From an uncultured Campylobacter sp. (lineage in GTDB: Bacteria; Actinomycetota; Actinomycetes; Mycobacteriales; Mycobacteriaceae): a DNA stretch of 31,514 bases. Within the stretch, counting starts at the first letter, position 1. Every line of letters starts with the position of its first letter. The position numbers and the translations under genes are program-made. The stretch spans positions 1 through 31,514 of the forward strand of contig CAMIME010000027.1 of NCBI GenBank assembly GCA_946221035.1, in the 5' to 3' direction. Shown piece by piece: positions 1 through 10,624 of this stretch. The notes below the pieces were generated by a model. The model had not been told where the DNA came from and made no database searches. It saw only the letters and a list, made by a program, of their open reading frames with translations.

Positions 1-64
1 GCGCCACACCCTCCCCCGCGGTGCCCCGGCGCCCCGTCCTCCCAGCCACGCCCTTCCAAAGTTT

Positions 65-125
65 CCAGCGAAACGGTCGTAGCGAATCGCCCAATTCGTG
101 GGATTCGCTACGACCGTTTCGCTGG
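65..125. repeat. Perfect 24-bp inverted repeat (long hairpin) after the adhesin gene
   Basis: The arms at 65-88 and 102-125 are exact reverse complements (left arm begins CCAGCGAAACGGTCG), with a 13-nt loop at 89-101. The hairpin lies 37 nt beyond the adhesin stop codon, so it may stop transcription there. Neither side has a clear T-tract, which is unusual for an intrinsic terminator. It could also be a dispersed palindromic element or a protein-binding site. Nothing recognisable was seen in bases 1-60. Confidence 0.75.
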
Positions 126-161
126 GTTTAGCTCAGGGGAGCCGGAGAGGCAAGGCCCCTC

Positions 162-3100
162 CTACTTCTGAGTCGGCTCCTCCTTCGTGGTGACCTTCAC
201 GGTGGTCAAACCCGCCGACACCTCCGCGGCCTTGCCGCCGGTGTAGCGCGTCGCGTTGCGCTTCGAGTCGATGGACGACCCGCCCTCGAAATCGATCGAC
301 GTCCACGCCTTACCAGGGTCGGTGGTGCACCAGTCGTACATCACCGCACTGAGAGCGACGACACCCAAGATCGCACCAGCAATCTTGCCCAGTTCCTGCA
401 CCTCGGGGCGCCCCGCGACTTGCTGGATCTGCGCGTTGAATGCCTCGACCTGGCGCATCAACTCACCGAACTGCTCGTTGTCGTTGTTGCGCCTGCGGTT
501 ACCTCCGTTGCCGAAGATGCCCCAGTCGCGGTCATCCTGCTTCGTGTTCTCGCGCCACAGGCGGTTCAACTCAGCGTTGATACCGTTAAGCTGCGCCTGG
601 AACTGACCCACGTACGGCTCGACGATCGGGCCGCCGACCGCCGCGAGCAAACCGATCGGCAGCGCCCACAGGATCGGCGAACGCACCGCGTTGGCAACAC
701 ACCGCTTCACCGTCTCGCTGCCGGACGAACCCTGCGCATCCGTCACCGGAGTGGTCGGGGTCGGGGTCGCAGAGGGATCGGTCGCAGAGGGATCGGTCGG
801 GGTGGGATCGGTCGGCTTCGGCGTGACTGACGGGTCCGACTTCACCGACATCGGGTACGCCACCACCACGTTGCCCGGGACCAAGCTGCGGCCGCTGTTG
901 GCCTTCGCCGTGTACCAAATCGCATTCGGGGTACCGAAGAAATCCTTCTCCGGCGTGAACGTGAACTCACCGTTCGAATCCACGGACCAGGTACCCTCGC
1001 CCGGAACGGTCAGCTCGGTGACCTCCTTCTCACCGTCCAGGATGCGCACGGTCGTGCGGTCGACATCGCTGCGGTACGCCGGGGTCTGCTTCACAGCCTC
1101 GCCCTGCTTACCGACGGCACCGGAGCTCGGCAGCTCCTTCGTCGCGTCGATGGCCAGGTAGCGCACCCGCACCTCAGCCACGTTGGCGGCCTTCACACCA
1201 TCCTTATCCGCAGCGGTGTACTTCACCGGCGTCGGGTTCGAGGTGAACCCCTCCTCCGGGGTGAAGGTGAACTCGCCGTCCTTGACCGTCCAAATACCCT
1301 CGCCCGGAACGACGAGCTCGGTGACCTCGCCGCGAGCCGGATCGATGATGCGCACCGTAGCCGGATCCACGTTGGCCGGGTACGGCGGGGTCTGCTTAAC
1401 AACCTCACCCGCGTACGCAATCTCACCAGAGGCCGGAACGACCGGCTTCGACGCAGCGGTGGCCTTCGGATACGTCACCGTGACCTCCGCTGGCTTCACG
1501 AACTGCTTGCCGTCGGTGTCCTTCGCGGTGTAGCGGATCGGGTCCGGCGAGCCGTCGAAGGTGCGCTCCGGGGTGAACGTGAAGGTGCCACCGGCAACCT
1601 TCCACACACCCTGGCCAGGCACCGCAAGCTCGGTGACCTCGGTATCACCGTCGAGAATTCGCACACTTTGCTTATCGACGTTGCCCGGGTACCCCGGCGT
1701 CTGCACCACAGCCTCACCCGGCTCACCAGCGCGACCCGAGTTCGGCAGCTCATTGGCGATTTCCTTCGGCGCGTAGTACTCCACGGCCACCTTGCCCGGC
1801 TGCGATGCCTTCACGCCGGCCGTGTTGGAACCGGTGTAGCGAATCGGGGTCGGATCGCCCTTAAGGTCCTCGGCGGGGGTGAAGGTGAACACCCCGCCGT
1901 CGATAAGCCAAGTGCCCTCTCCCGGCACGACGAGCTCGGTGACCTCGACGTTGTTGGCATCGAGGATGCGGATCGAAGCGGTATCGATGTCGCTGCCGTA
2001 CGCCGGGGTCTGCGTCACCTGCGAACCCTTGGGGCCTTGAGCGACCGAGTTCGGCAGCGACGGGCCCTGCGCGATCTGCGGGTAGATCACGTTGACCTGG
2101 CCCGGCTCGGTGTAGGCGCGACCCCAACGGTCCTTCGCCGTGTACATGATCGGCGTCGGGTTGCCCTCGAACCCATCGGCCGGGGTGAAGGTGAACTCGC
2201 CGTCCTTGACCGTCCACGTGCCCTCACCCGGCACCACAAGCCTCTCAACCTGCTCACCGTTGTCCAGGATGCGGACTGTGGAGCGGTTGATCTGCGTGGT
2301 GTAGGCCGGGGTCTGCGTCACCGGCTCACCGGTCTTACCGGCCTTGCCGGAGTTCGGCAGCTCCTTCGGTGCCGTCGGCGGTGCGACGGTGTAGACCACG
2401 TACGCCTCCGCAGGCTCCGCCGGGCGGCCATCCCTATCCTTCGCGGTGAACTCCACCGGCGCCGGGTTCCCCACGAAACCATCCGCCGGGGTGAAGGTGA
2501 TCTCACCGGTCTCGTCGACGGTCCAGGTGCCCTCACCCGGCACAACCTTGGTGGTCTCGCCGTTATCGAAGCGCACGGTCGCGCGGTCGATGTTGTCGGC
2601 GTAGCGCGGGGTCTGCTTCACCGTCTCGCCCACCGGGGCCGTCTTCACAGTATCCGGGATCTGCGGCGCAGGCACCGGGGTCGCCGGAGTTGTGGTGGTG
2701 GTCGGGTCGGTCGGCGTCGCCGGAGTGGTCGCCGGGGTTGCCGGGGTGGTCGGGTCGGTCGGCGTTGCCGGAGTCGTGGTTACCGGCGTGGTCGGGTCGG
2801 TCGGCGTTGCCGGAGTCGTGGTTACCGGCGTGGTCGGGTCGGTCGGCGTTGCCGGAGTCGTGGTTACCGGCGTAGTCGGATCGGTCGGGTCGGTCGGCGT
2901 TGCCGGCGTCGTCGTCCCCGGCGTCGCCGGAGTGGTCGGGTCGGTCGGTGTTGCCGGCGTCGTGGTCGTCGGAGTCGCCGGCGTGGTCGGATCGGTCGGC
3001 GTCTCCGGGGTCGTCGTCGCCGGAGTGGTGGTCGTCGAAGTGACCGGGCTCGTCGGCGTTACCGGAGTGGTGGTCGTCGAAGTGACCGGGCTCGTCGGCG

Positions 3101-6100
3101 TCGCCGGAGTGGTGGTCGCCGGAGTGGTGGTCGTCGAAGTGACCGGGCTCGTCGGCGTCGCCGGAGTGGTCGGATCAGTAGACGTTGCCGGGGTGGTAGC
3201 TGCCGGAGTCGTCGGCGTCACCGGGGTGGTAGCTGCCGGGGTCGTCGGACCCGTCGACGTTGCCGGAGTGGTTGTCGCCGGCGTGGTCGGATCGGTCGGC
3301 GTGGTCGTCGTGGAAGTAGTCGGCGGCTTCACACCGATCACCACCGGCTCGTACTTCGCGGACAGGGTCTCACCGGTCGCGGTCTTCGCAACCACGGTGA
3401 CCGGCTCGTCCTTGCCCACGTACCCCGGCTCCGGATCGAAAATCACGGCGCCGTTTTCGACGTCAATGTAGTACTCGCCCTTACCTGGGCGAACAACCCG
3501 GCCCTTCTTCGGACCGTCAGTCTCCGCACCCTCGAGCGCATACTCGACCTTCCAGTTCTGCGGAAGCGTCGGGAACATGCCGCCCTCACCGATAAAGGTG
3601 CGCGAGGTCTGGTTCACGTCCACGTTATCCGCCGTCGCGGAGTCCACCGTCCGCTGCTTCGGGTAGGTGGCGATCATCGTGCCCGGAGTCTTCGCCAGTT
3701 GGCCGGCGGTGTTCTTCGCGGTGTACCGCACCGGCTCAGGCGAGCCGAGGAAACCCTCGACAGGCTTGAAGCTGAAGTTACCGTCCTGATCAATCGTCCA
3801 GGTGCCTTGCTTTTCGACGGTTAACTCCTTCACGGGTTTGCCGTCGACAATCGGTGTGCCCTTAGCGTCCACAAAGCCGACCGTGCTCTTGTCCACGTTG
3901 GACGCATAGATCGGAGTGAGCTTCGCAGTCTCACCGGTCTGCTTCTGAACAGCCTCGCTCGGCAGCACGAACTCGTTGGCGGTACCGATCACCACCGGCT
4001 CGTACTTCGCCTTCAGGGTCTCACCGGTCGCGGTCTTCGCAACCACGGTGACCGGGTCGGCCTTGCCCACGTACCCCGGCTCCGGGTCGAAGACCACGCG
4101 GCCATTATCGATGGAGAACGTGCCCACGCCGTCGCGGACGATCTTCCCGTCTTTGCCTGCGCCATCGAGCGCGTACGTCACATCCCATCCCGCAGGCAGA
4201 TCCGGGAACATTCCGTTATCGCCGGTGAACGCGCGGGAGTTCTGGTTCACGTCGATCTGGTCCGCGGTTGCGGAATCCGCGGTGCGCGGCTTCGGGTAGG
4301 TGGCGATCATCGTGCCCGGTGTCTTCGCCAGTTGGCCGGCGGTGTTCTTCGCGGTGTACCGCACCGGCTCAGGCGAGCCGAGGAAACCTTCAACAGGATC
4401 GAAGCTGAAGTTACCGTCGTCATCAATCGTCCAGGTGCCTTGCTTCTCGACGGTCAACGTCTTCACGGGGTTGCCGTTGGCGTCGGCAAGCGGTGTGCCC
4501 TCAGCGTCCACGAAGCCGACCGTGCTCTTGTCCACGTTGGACGCGTAGACCGGCTGCAAACCGGCGGTCTCACCGGTCTGCTTCTGAACAGCCTCGCTCG
4601 GCAGCACGAACTCGTTCTTCGGACCAACGACGGTTGGCTCGTAGTTCGCCCTCAGGGTCTCACCGGTCGTGGTTTTCGCAACCACGGTGACCGGCTCGGC
4701 CTTGCCCTGGAAGTCCGGCTCCGGGTCGAAGACCACGCGGCCATTATCGATGGAGAACGTGCCCACACCCGGGCGCACGATCTTGCCCTTGTCGTCAGCA
4801 CCCTCCAGCGCGAAGGTGTTGGACTCCCACGCCGGAAGCGTCGGGAACATGCCGTCCTCACCGGTGAAGGTGCGCGAGGTCTGGTTCACGTCCAACTTGC
4901 CGGACGTCGCGGAGTCGACAGTCCGCTGGTTCGGGTACTGTACTGCCACCTCGCCCGGCTCCTTGGCCTCGGTGCCGAAGCGGTCCTTCGCGGTGTACTG
5001 CACCGGCGTCGGGGAGCCGAGGTAGCCCTCGTTCGGCGTGAAGGTGAATTCGCCGGTTTGCTTATCGACGGTCCACTTGCCACCCTCAACCTCAAGCGAG
5101 TCGACCTCGTTACCGTCGGCGTTGAGGATCTTGATCGTGGACTTGTCAATGTTGTCCGCGAGCGGCGGGGTGAGCGAGACCGGCTCGCCCGTTTTGCCCC
5201 GCTGCACCTTGGAGGGCAGCACAACAACTGCGTTTTTTGTAAACGGGCGCACGATCGGGGTGTATGCGGCAGCCGGCTGGGTGTCCACACCGGTGAGCTT
5301 GATGCCCACCTTCGGCGCAGTGCCCTGGAAGTCCTCGGCGGGAGCAAACGAAATGGTGCCCGCTTCCTTATCCAGGGTGTAGGTGCCCTTGCCCTCGACG
5401 GTCAGGACCGTTTTATCGTCGTTAAGCGAGCCCTGCTCCTGCAGGTCCACAAGCTCCATGCCCGCCTTCGCCCACTCCGGGTTGAGGTTCGGGAACATCT
5501 GCGCGATCGTCAGGCCCTTGTCCTCCACACCGTCCTGGGTGTCGGTGGAGAGCTGCGTTTGGCCCTTGTCGCCGGTGGTGATGGCGTCGTCGGTGGCGAT
5601 CGGCGGGTAGAGCGCGGTCACCTGGCCCGGCACGAGCGCCTCGATATCCTGCACGTTCTTGGCCAGGTACGAGATCGGGGTCGGGTTGCCGGTGAAGCCC
5701 TGAACCTGCTTCGCGGGATCAGGCGCCAGCGGGGTGAAGGTGAACTTGCCCGCGTCATCCACGGTCCAGCTCCCCTCGCCCGGCACGGTGACGGACTTCT
5801 TGTCCTCGCCGATCACGGAGCCGTCCGGCAGCCCGTCTGCGACGATCTGGATCGTCTCCGGATTCACGGACGCAAGCTCGTCGCGCGTGCCGTCTTCGTT
5901 AGTGCGCTCGTAGATCGGGGTGACGTCGACAGGCGAACCGACCTGGTCGGCACGCTCGAACGCGGACGGGATCTCCACCCCGACCGGGTAGACGAACGGG
6001 TTGTAGGCGGCCTTGAGCTCCTCGCCGCCCGAGATGCCCTTGGTCTGGATCTCCACGCGCGGCGCCGGGCCGGTAAACGACGGCACCGGGGTGAACGAGG

Positions 6101-8895
6101 CCAGGCCCTTGACCGGGTCGAGGGTGTAGGTACCCACGTTCTCCACGGTAAATGTCGGCTGGCCCTTGTCGTTCTTCGTTTCGACGATTTTGCCGCTTGG
6201 GTCGACCAGGTCGAACTTCACCGGGCTGTCTTCTTGGCCGTACCAGGCGGTCGGCAGCGTCGGGAACATGTCCTTGGTCGCCTTGCCCTCGTTGCGGTCG
6301 CCGATGTCGTCGGACTCCTGGGTCACGCCCTGCGCGGCGGAGGTGTTCGCTGGCAAGGTGCGCGGATCAGGGTAGAAGATCGCGACCTGGCCCGTGCCCT
6401 CGGCCTTCTGGCCGGAGCGGGAGTCCGCCTCGTAACGCACCGGCGCCGGGCTGCCAACGAAGCCGGTGACCGGGGTGAAGGTGAACACGCCGTTGTCGTC
6501 GACAGTCCAGGTGCCCTGGTCCGGAACATCCATGGTCTTGCCGTCCTCGGAGAGCGTGTTCCCCGCCACCGGCACCATCTTCACGGTCTTCGGGTTAGTG
6601 GAGAAGGCGCGGTAGTTCGGCGTCGCGCTCTGCGGCTGGCCCGTCTGGCCATTCTCGCGAGCGTTCGGCAGTGCGAAGCTTTGCTTTTCGACGGTCGGCC
6701 TGTAGTACGCCGTCAGCTGTGCATCCTCTCCGCCACGCTCGGCATTGGTGAGACCCACTGTCCGGATGCCGACCTTGGCGGCGTCCTTCTCAGTTTCATT
6801 TGCACCGAGGAAGTTTTCAGCTGCCTTGAAGGAGACCACACCGGTCTTCACGTCGATGGTGTAGGTACCAACGTTCGGGATTTCCAGCGCCTGTCCCTGC
6901 TGTACTGGAGTCCCGTTCGGATCAACCAGCTGGAACGTCACCGGGCTGTTGTCCTGGCCATACCAGTCAGACGGCAGTTTCGGGAAGAGCTCAGCTGTGG
7001 TTCGGCCCGAGTCACCGGGCGAGTTGTTGTCAGTGGAGTTCTGCGTCGCCTCAATCGGGCCGTAAGTGGTGGCCTCACGGGTCTCCAGCGGGTAGTAGAA
7101 GACACTCACCAGCGCAGGTCCGACCGGCTCTGCACCGTTCACCCCGTTCGCGGTGTACTGGATCGGCGTGGGGTCGCCCACGAAGCCGGCAACCGGGGTG
7201 AAGAAGAACTCGCCCGTTTTCGCATCGACCCTCCACGTACCCTGGCCATCGACCGTGAGCGTCTTGCCGTCGGACTTCTCATCGGTACCGACGATTCGAA
7301 CCGTCTTGGGATCGATGTACGGCTCGCCGTTCTTCGTGTACTGCGGGGTGGCCTCCAGCGTCTCGCCTACCGGGCCGGCCTTGAAGGCCGGCTGCAGCGC
7401 CACCGGCGCGGGCTGCTTCGAGGTGAACGTCGCCCTGATGGTAAACGAGGAGCCGTCGGAGTTGGTCACCTTCACCGGCACGTAGGCGAGGTCGCCGCCC
7501 TTTGCACCCTTGCCGACGGTGATGGTCGCCTCACCCGTAACCGGGTCAACCTTGGGGTTCGTCCAATCGTTGGCGCCCTGGTTCTTGTCGCCGTACTGAA
7601 TTCCCACTTCCTCGTCGAGGGAGAACGTCGGGTTGTTCTCGCCCAAGAACTCCTGGCCAGCCTTAACGCCCTTATCCTTCTGATCGGCGCCGACGATCTG
7701 GGCGGAGATGGTCTCCCCCCGGCTCGCCGGAGTTCGCACCGTGCTCGGCGCTGAACGTCGGCGTGTTGACTTCGTGAAGGCCGCCCACCTGCACATTCGT
7801 GTCGTATAAGCCCTTGCCTTTTGCTTCGTCGCGCTTGTACGCCGTTTTACCCTGAAGTTCTGCCCTCTTGTTCGGGCCAGCCGCCGCGCGAGTGCCATCG
7901 CCCTCGCGTGGAACCGCGTACACCTGCAGGAACGCACCCTTTCCCTCATGGAAGCGGGGGTCGTCCTTCGGCAGGGTGACCTGGGTGTTCATGCCGGTGA
8001 TGTTGTCACCGGCGCCCGGGATAGCGTCCCCCTTTTTCACATTGGCGCCGTCGATCGGCTTGCCGTCCTTGTCCACCACAATGACCCGCAGGCGCTCAAA
8101 ATCCTCTGTGCGCACGCCTTCGAGATTGATTGTGAAGGGGTGTGGCTGACCATCAGCAAGCATTGTCACCAGCGTGGAGGTGGAGGTCATTGGCGCGCAG
8201 GATGCGTTCTCGTCCGGGAAGGGTGCGAACGACCCAGAGATTTGCGCAGTAACTCCGACGAAGGCGTCGCTATAGGGCACCCCTGGATAGTCATCCTGGG
8301 TCAGGCCCCAGCCAATGACGGTGTTTTGGTTACCGTTGAAATCGACTGTCTGCTGATTATTTACCGCGATGTTCGCGGTACCTTGATCGGATACGACAAC
8401 CGTGTCGATACCGCCGCCTTGGATTACTGTTCGGGTTTCCCCTTGATTGAGAGTAAGCAGCGGTTTACCGTTCAGAATGTTCGCCGATACGCGGGCCGTT
8501 TCACGGTAGCGGGGGAACTGGTCGCCCTTGCCCGTGTCATGTCCGAGTTGCGCCACCAAGTTCATCTCATAGGGATCGCCGCCGATCTCGTCAGCGTAAA
8601 GGCGGCCGAAACCCGGTACCTGTACATAATCTAGGCTTCCACCTTCACCTTGGCGAACGAGGTTCAGTGTCGCACCCACGTTGCACGAACCGGATCTTTG
8701 CGTGTCCAAGGTCGAGTTTCGGTACAGCGTCCTCGGCGTTCCAACGTATTGACTTTGGGGTTGGTTTGCGGGTACCGCGCTGGCCGTGGGTGCTACGGGA
8801 CTTGCAACGACGGCGCCGGCACCGAAGGAGAAGGCGCACAGCGAGGCAAGCACGCGGCGGCGCAAACGCAATGATGGGTTCTGACGGTTGGACAC
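162..8895 (-). CDS. Giant CshA/CshB-type fibrillar adhesin, split by a frameshift
   Basis: A surface fibril protein, probably for adhesion. It starts at GTG 8895 with GGAGG five nt upstream. The N-terminus has an Arg-rich stretch, a hydrophobic segment and an Ala-rich end (TASA), as expected for a Sec signal peptide. A non-repetitive region resembling CshA-family adhesins follows. By eye the rest holds six alternating pairs of two repeat types: A, with a GTWTVD...GEFTFTP...PTPVRYTAK core, and B, with GTFSIDNGRVVFDPEPGY...VTVVAKT. A Thr/Pro linker (about 2668-3330) and six more A repeats come next. The C-terminus has two hydrophobic segments around a charged, Asn-rich part and no LPXTG motif. 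The span of 8734 nt is one base too long for a single frame: the N-terminal frame runs into a stop at 7672 and the repeat frame takes over near 7715-7720. Joined, the product is about 2910 aa. The repeat-family assignment is from memory; anchoring in the envelope is inferred. Confidence 0.85.
2668..3330 (-). repeat. Thr/Pro-rich low-complexity linker in the adhesin
   Basis: About 220 residues made almost only of T, P, A, S, D, V and G in patterns such as TTPATPTDPTTP and TTTTPVTPTSPVTS. It separates the A-B repeat half from the A-only half. Such regions usually act as extended, wall-spanning or glycosylated stalks; glycosylation here is inference. On the DNA level it is a patchwork of imperfect 42-nt repeats. 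Confidence 0.85.
2747..2872 (-). repeat. Three identical 42-nt tandem repeats
   Basis: Copies at 2747-2788, 2789-2830 and 2831-2872 are identical base for base and encode TTPATPTDPTTPVT three times. A degenerate copy follows at 2873. Since 42 is divisible by three, gain or loss of copies would change stalk length without breaking the frame. Confidence 0.9.
7672..8895 (-). CDS. N-terminal part of the adhesin as a separate open frame
   Basis: As the sequence stands, translation from GTG 8895 gives 407 aa: signal peptide, the CshA-like non-repetitive domain and the beginning of the stalk. The last roughly 15 residues (after SGEPGG) are out of frame and end at TGA 7672. If the G6 run is really six bases, the cell would secrete this truncated domain without stalk or anchor. 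If one G is removed, the frame joins smoothly as GEPGETISAQIVGADQ and continues into the repeats. The coherent sequence on both sides argues that the break is recent or a sequencing error. Confidence 0.7.
   Translation of the reverse strand: MSNRQNPSLRLRRRVLASLCAFSFGAGAVVASPVAPTASAVPANQPQSQYVGTPRTLYRNSTLDTQRSGSCNVGATLNLVRQGEGGSLDYVQVPGFGRLYADEIGGDPYEMNLVAQLGHDTGKGDQFPRYRETARVSANILNGKPLLTLNQGETRTVIQGGGIDTVVVSDQGTANIAVNNQQTVDFNGNQNTVIGWGLTQDDYPGVPYSDAFVGVTAQISGSFAPFPDENASCAPMTSTSTLVTMLADGQPHPFTINLEGVRTEDFERLRVIVVDKDGKPIDGANVKKGDAIPGAGDNITGMNTQVTLPKDDPRFHEGKGAFLQVYAVPREGDGTRAAAGPNKRAELQGKTAYKRDEAKGKGLYDTNVQVGGLHEVNTPTFSAEHGANSGEPGGDHLRPDRRRRSEG
7715..7720 (-). other. Frameshift point: run of six G on the coding strand
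   Basis: The coding strand reads GAGCCGGGGGGAGACC here. With six G the upstream frame is lost; with five G both halves of the adhesin join in one frame. A short homopolymer is a common place for sequencing errors and for slipped-strand mutation. The sequence alone cannot tell these apart. Confidence 0.75.
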
Positions 8896-9130
8896 ACGAG
8901 CCTCCGGAATTCAAGAAGGGCATACTTTTCGACATCAAACAGTGTAGAACACCGTTATCGTTCTAGCTACTTGTTTAAGCTGAACCGGAGGGCGTCGATA
9001 AGCAAAAGCCTCTACCCTGGGGCCCATGTTTCGCTAGTTTGGGCGCGTGGCGTGCGCGAAGCGAATCCGCGCATCGGGCTCTCCCCCGCGGCGCACCTGA
9101 GCTGCGCGAGTGAAAGGTCCGCGTGAAAGG

Positions 9131-10414
9131 TCACAGCCCGAGAAGGGCGAGGGGGATGACGGCGATGCCGTCGGAGCGTCGATAAGCGTGTCGCCCTGAG
9201 GAGAGGACCGCGAGGTCTGTCACCTTTCCCTTCATCTGATCCTTAAACCAGTGGAGGTGGCGGACGTCGCGGTCGTCGATCGCGCCGGAAAGCTTGACCT
9301 CGATACCCACGAGCGCACCGCGCTGGCCCTCAACGACCAGGTCGACCTCGTGGTCGCCGTTCTGGGTGCGGAGGTGGAACACGCGGGCCTCGCATGCCTG
9401 AGCCAAGGTTCGCACCCCCAGCGTGGCCAGTGACTCGAAAAGCGGCCCGAACATGTGGGCACCCTGCCCGGTGAGCAGATCGCCACCAGAGAGATTGAGT
9501 AGCCGGAGCGCGAGCGCCGGATCCGCAAGCTGGTGTTTTGGAGCTTGGGCGATCCGCTTCATCGGGTTGTGAAACGAGGTCCACCCCGGGACAGGATCCA
9601 AAAGCCAGAGCTGGGAAAGGTGGTCCCGGTAGCGGATCGTGGTGGGCCTAGACGGTTGGTAGCCGTCACCGCCGGTGGTCGCATCCAAGATGCTGCTGTA
9701 GGACGCAGTAGTTGACGATGCCGCGCCATAGGCCGCCAGCCATCGGCGCAGCGTTTCCGGACTACGAACGCCCGCGTCGCGTTCCGGCAGGTCTCGGTCG
9801 AGTACTCGCTGAAGGTAGGCGTCGAGCTGCCCGTCCCTGAGGCGGCGAGGCGCAGCCATTATCCCCGGAAACCCGCTTGCTGCGATCGCCTCCGCATAAT
9901 CCCCTACCGCTACATCGGTACTGCCGTCGATCTCGGCCAACGTTTCAAAACGCGGTTCGTCGACCGAGCCGCCCTGACCGTACAGCAGATCGGAAAATTT
10001 CACGGTTGGGGTGGACAGGCGCCTTTCGTGGAAACCCATCGGCCGCATGCGCAGTGACAGGATGCGACCCGCGCCACTATGGGTCCCCGCTGCGTCAACC
10101 GGGGTCGCGGAACCTGTGAGAAGGAAGCGCCCGGGCGGCGCCCCGTCATCGACGCTTCGCCGTACCGAATCCCAGACTTGCGGCAGGTGCTGCCACTCGT
10201 CGAACAGGATGGTGCCCTGGGGGAGAGTGTCCAGGTCGAAGTCGTTGCTGATGACTGTGCGCTCACCAGGCCGATCCAACCTCACCGTATGCTCTGCGCG
10301 GCGAGCCGCAGTGCCGGTTTTGCCCACACCCTTCGGGCCATCCAAGGCGATGGCGGCGGCAAATGGCATGAGCTCGTCCAGTTCAGAGTCTATGGTGCGA
10401 CGAAGGTAGTCCAT
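9131..10414 (-). CDS. AAA-family ATPase with DUF4143 domain
   Basis: A 427-aa protein of the AAA_14/DUF4143 family, widespread in bacteria and without a settled role. Walker A is GPKGVGKT at residues 26-33, Walker B is TILFDEW around 68-74, and a sensor-like FLLTGSATP lies near 98-105. The C-terminal part carries EVDLVVEGQRGALVGIEVK, the PD-(D/E)XK-like pattern typical of DUF4143, so a nuclease-like fold is plausible but activity is unproven. The start ATG at 10414 has no good Shine-Dalgarno sequence. Three 23-nt repeats end 10 bases upstream of it, and a degenerate further copy seems to overlap the start. It is a lone gene at the edge of the accessory block, divergent from the first vapBC module. 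Confidence 0.85.
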   Translation of the reverse strand: MDYLRRTIDSELDELMPFAAAIALDGPKGVGKTGTAARRAEHTVRLDRPGERTVISNDFDLDTLPQGTILFDEWQHLPQVWDSVRRSVDDGAPPGRFLLTGSATPVDAAGTHSGAGRILSLRMRPMGFHERRLSTPTVKFSDLLYGQGGSVDEPRFETLAEIDGSTDVAVGDYAEAIAASGFPGIMAAPRRLRDGQLDAYLQRVLDRDLPERDAGVRSPETLRRWLAAYGAASSTTASYSSILDATTGGDGYQPSRPTTIRYRDHLSQLWLLDPVPGWTSFHNPMKRIAQAPKHQLADPALALRLLNLSGGDLLTGQGAHMFGPLFESLATLGVRTLAQACEARVFHLRTQNGDHEVDLVVEGQRGALVGIEVKLSGAIDDRDVRHLHWFKDQMKGKVTDLAVLSSGRHAYRRSDGIAVIPLALLGL

Positions 10415-10423
10415 GCAGGGAAC

Positions 10424-10500
10424 TTTACCATTCGCAGGGCTTGCGCTTTACCATTCGCAGGGTTTCTGCTTTACCATTCGCAGGGTTTCTGCTTTACCAA
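10424..10500 (-). repeat. Three 23-nt tandem repeats plus a partial copy before the ATPase gene
   Basis: Units at 10424-10446, 10447-10469 and 10470-10492, followed by an 8-nt partial at 10493-10500. Each plus-strand unit begins TTTACCATTCGCAGGG. Units 2 and 3 are identical and unit 1 differs at a few bases near its end. The minus-strand motif CCCTGCGAATGG resembles the start region CCCTGCATGG of the ATPase, so the array reaches the translation start. Position and iteration suggest an operator array, perhaps autoregulatory. This is inference. Confidence 0.9.
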
Positions 10501-10511
10501 CTAGCGGATCG

Positions 10512-10555
10512 ACCCCCTCCCCACCACCTGCGTCAGGACGTCAATGACCAGGGGC
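10512..10555 (-). pseudogene. Degenerate scrap of the lhr 3' region
   Basis: By hand alignment about 36 of 44 bases match lhr 15241-15284, ending in the exact 15-mer TCAATGACCAGGGGC. The minus-strand translation PLVIDVLTQVV matches Lhr PLVIDALTQAV. It is too short to function. Together with the 25-nt lhr tail copy at 11311 it shows that lhr sequence was copied downstream more than once or rearranged. Confidence 0.7.
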
Positions 10556-10612
10556 CTAGGATTGCCTGCACCCCCGGGGAGTTTGGCCACCGATTCGATG
10601 GGATTTGGATGG

Positions 10613-10618
10613 TAGTCT
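10613..10618 (+). promoter_or_regulatory. -10 box for leaderless vapB
   Basis: TAGTCT ends 6 nt before the vapB ATG at 10625, placing transcription start at or next to the A of the start codon. No Shine-Dalgarno sequence is visible, in keeping with a leaderless mRNA. Confidence 0.5.
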
Positions 10619-10624
10619 GTCCCC

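Noticed and set aside
2668..3330. Repeats in the Thr/Pro region as a CRISPR array
   Set aside because: Units are contiguous, in frame and coding, with no unique spacers and no cas genes in the window.
1668..7754. Long plus-strand open frames opposite the adhesin (718 and 1140 codons)
   Set aside because: They are shadows of the repetitive minus-strand gene: very Arg/Gly/His-rich, no domain resemblance, and the repeat periodicity follows the adhesin frame.
11..9091. Shared 11-mer CTCCCCCGCGG at 11-21 and 9081-9091 as possible element ends
   Set aside because: Low-complexity GC-rich sequence with no extension of similarity on either side.
10424..10500. 23-nt tandem repeats as a short CRISPR
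   Set aside because: The units follow each other directly with no spacers.
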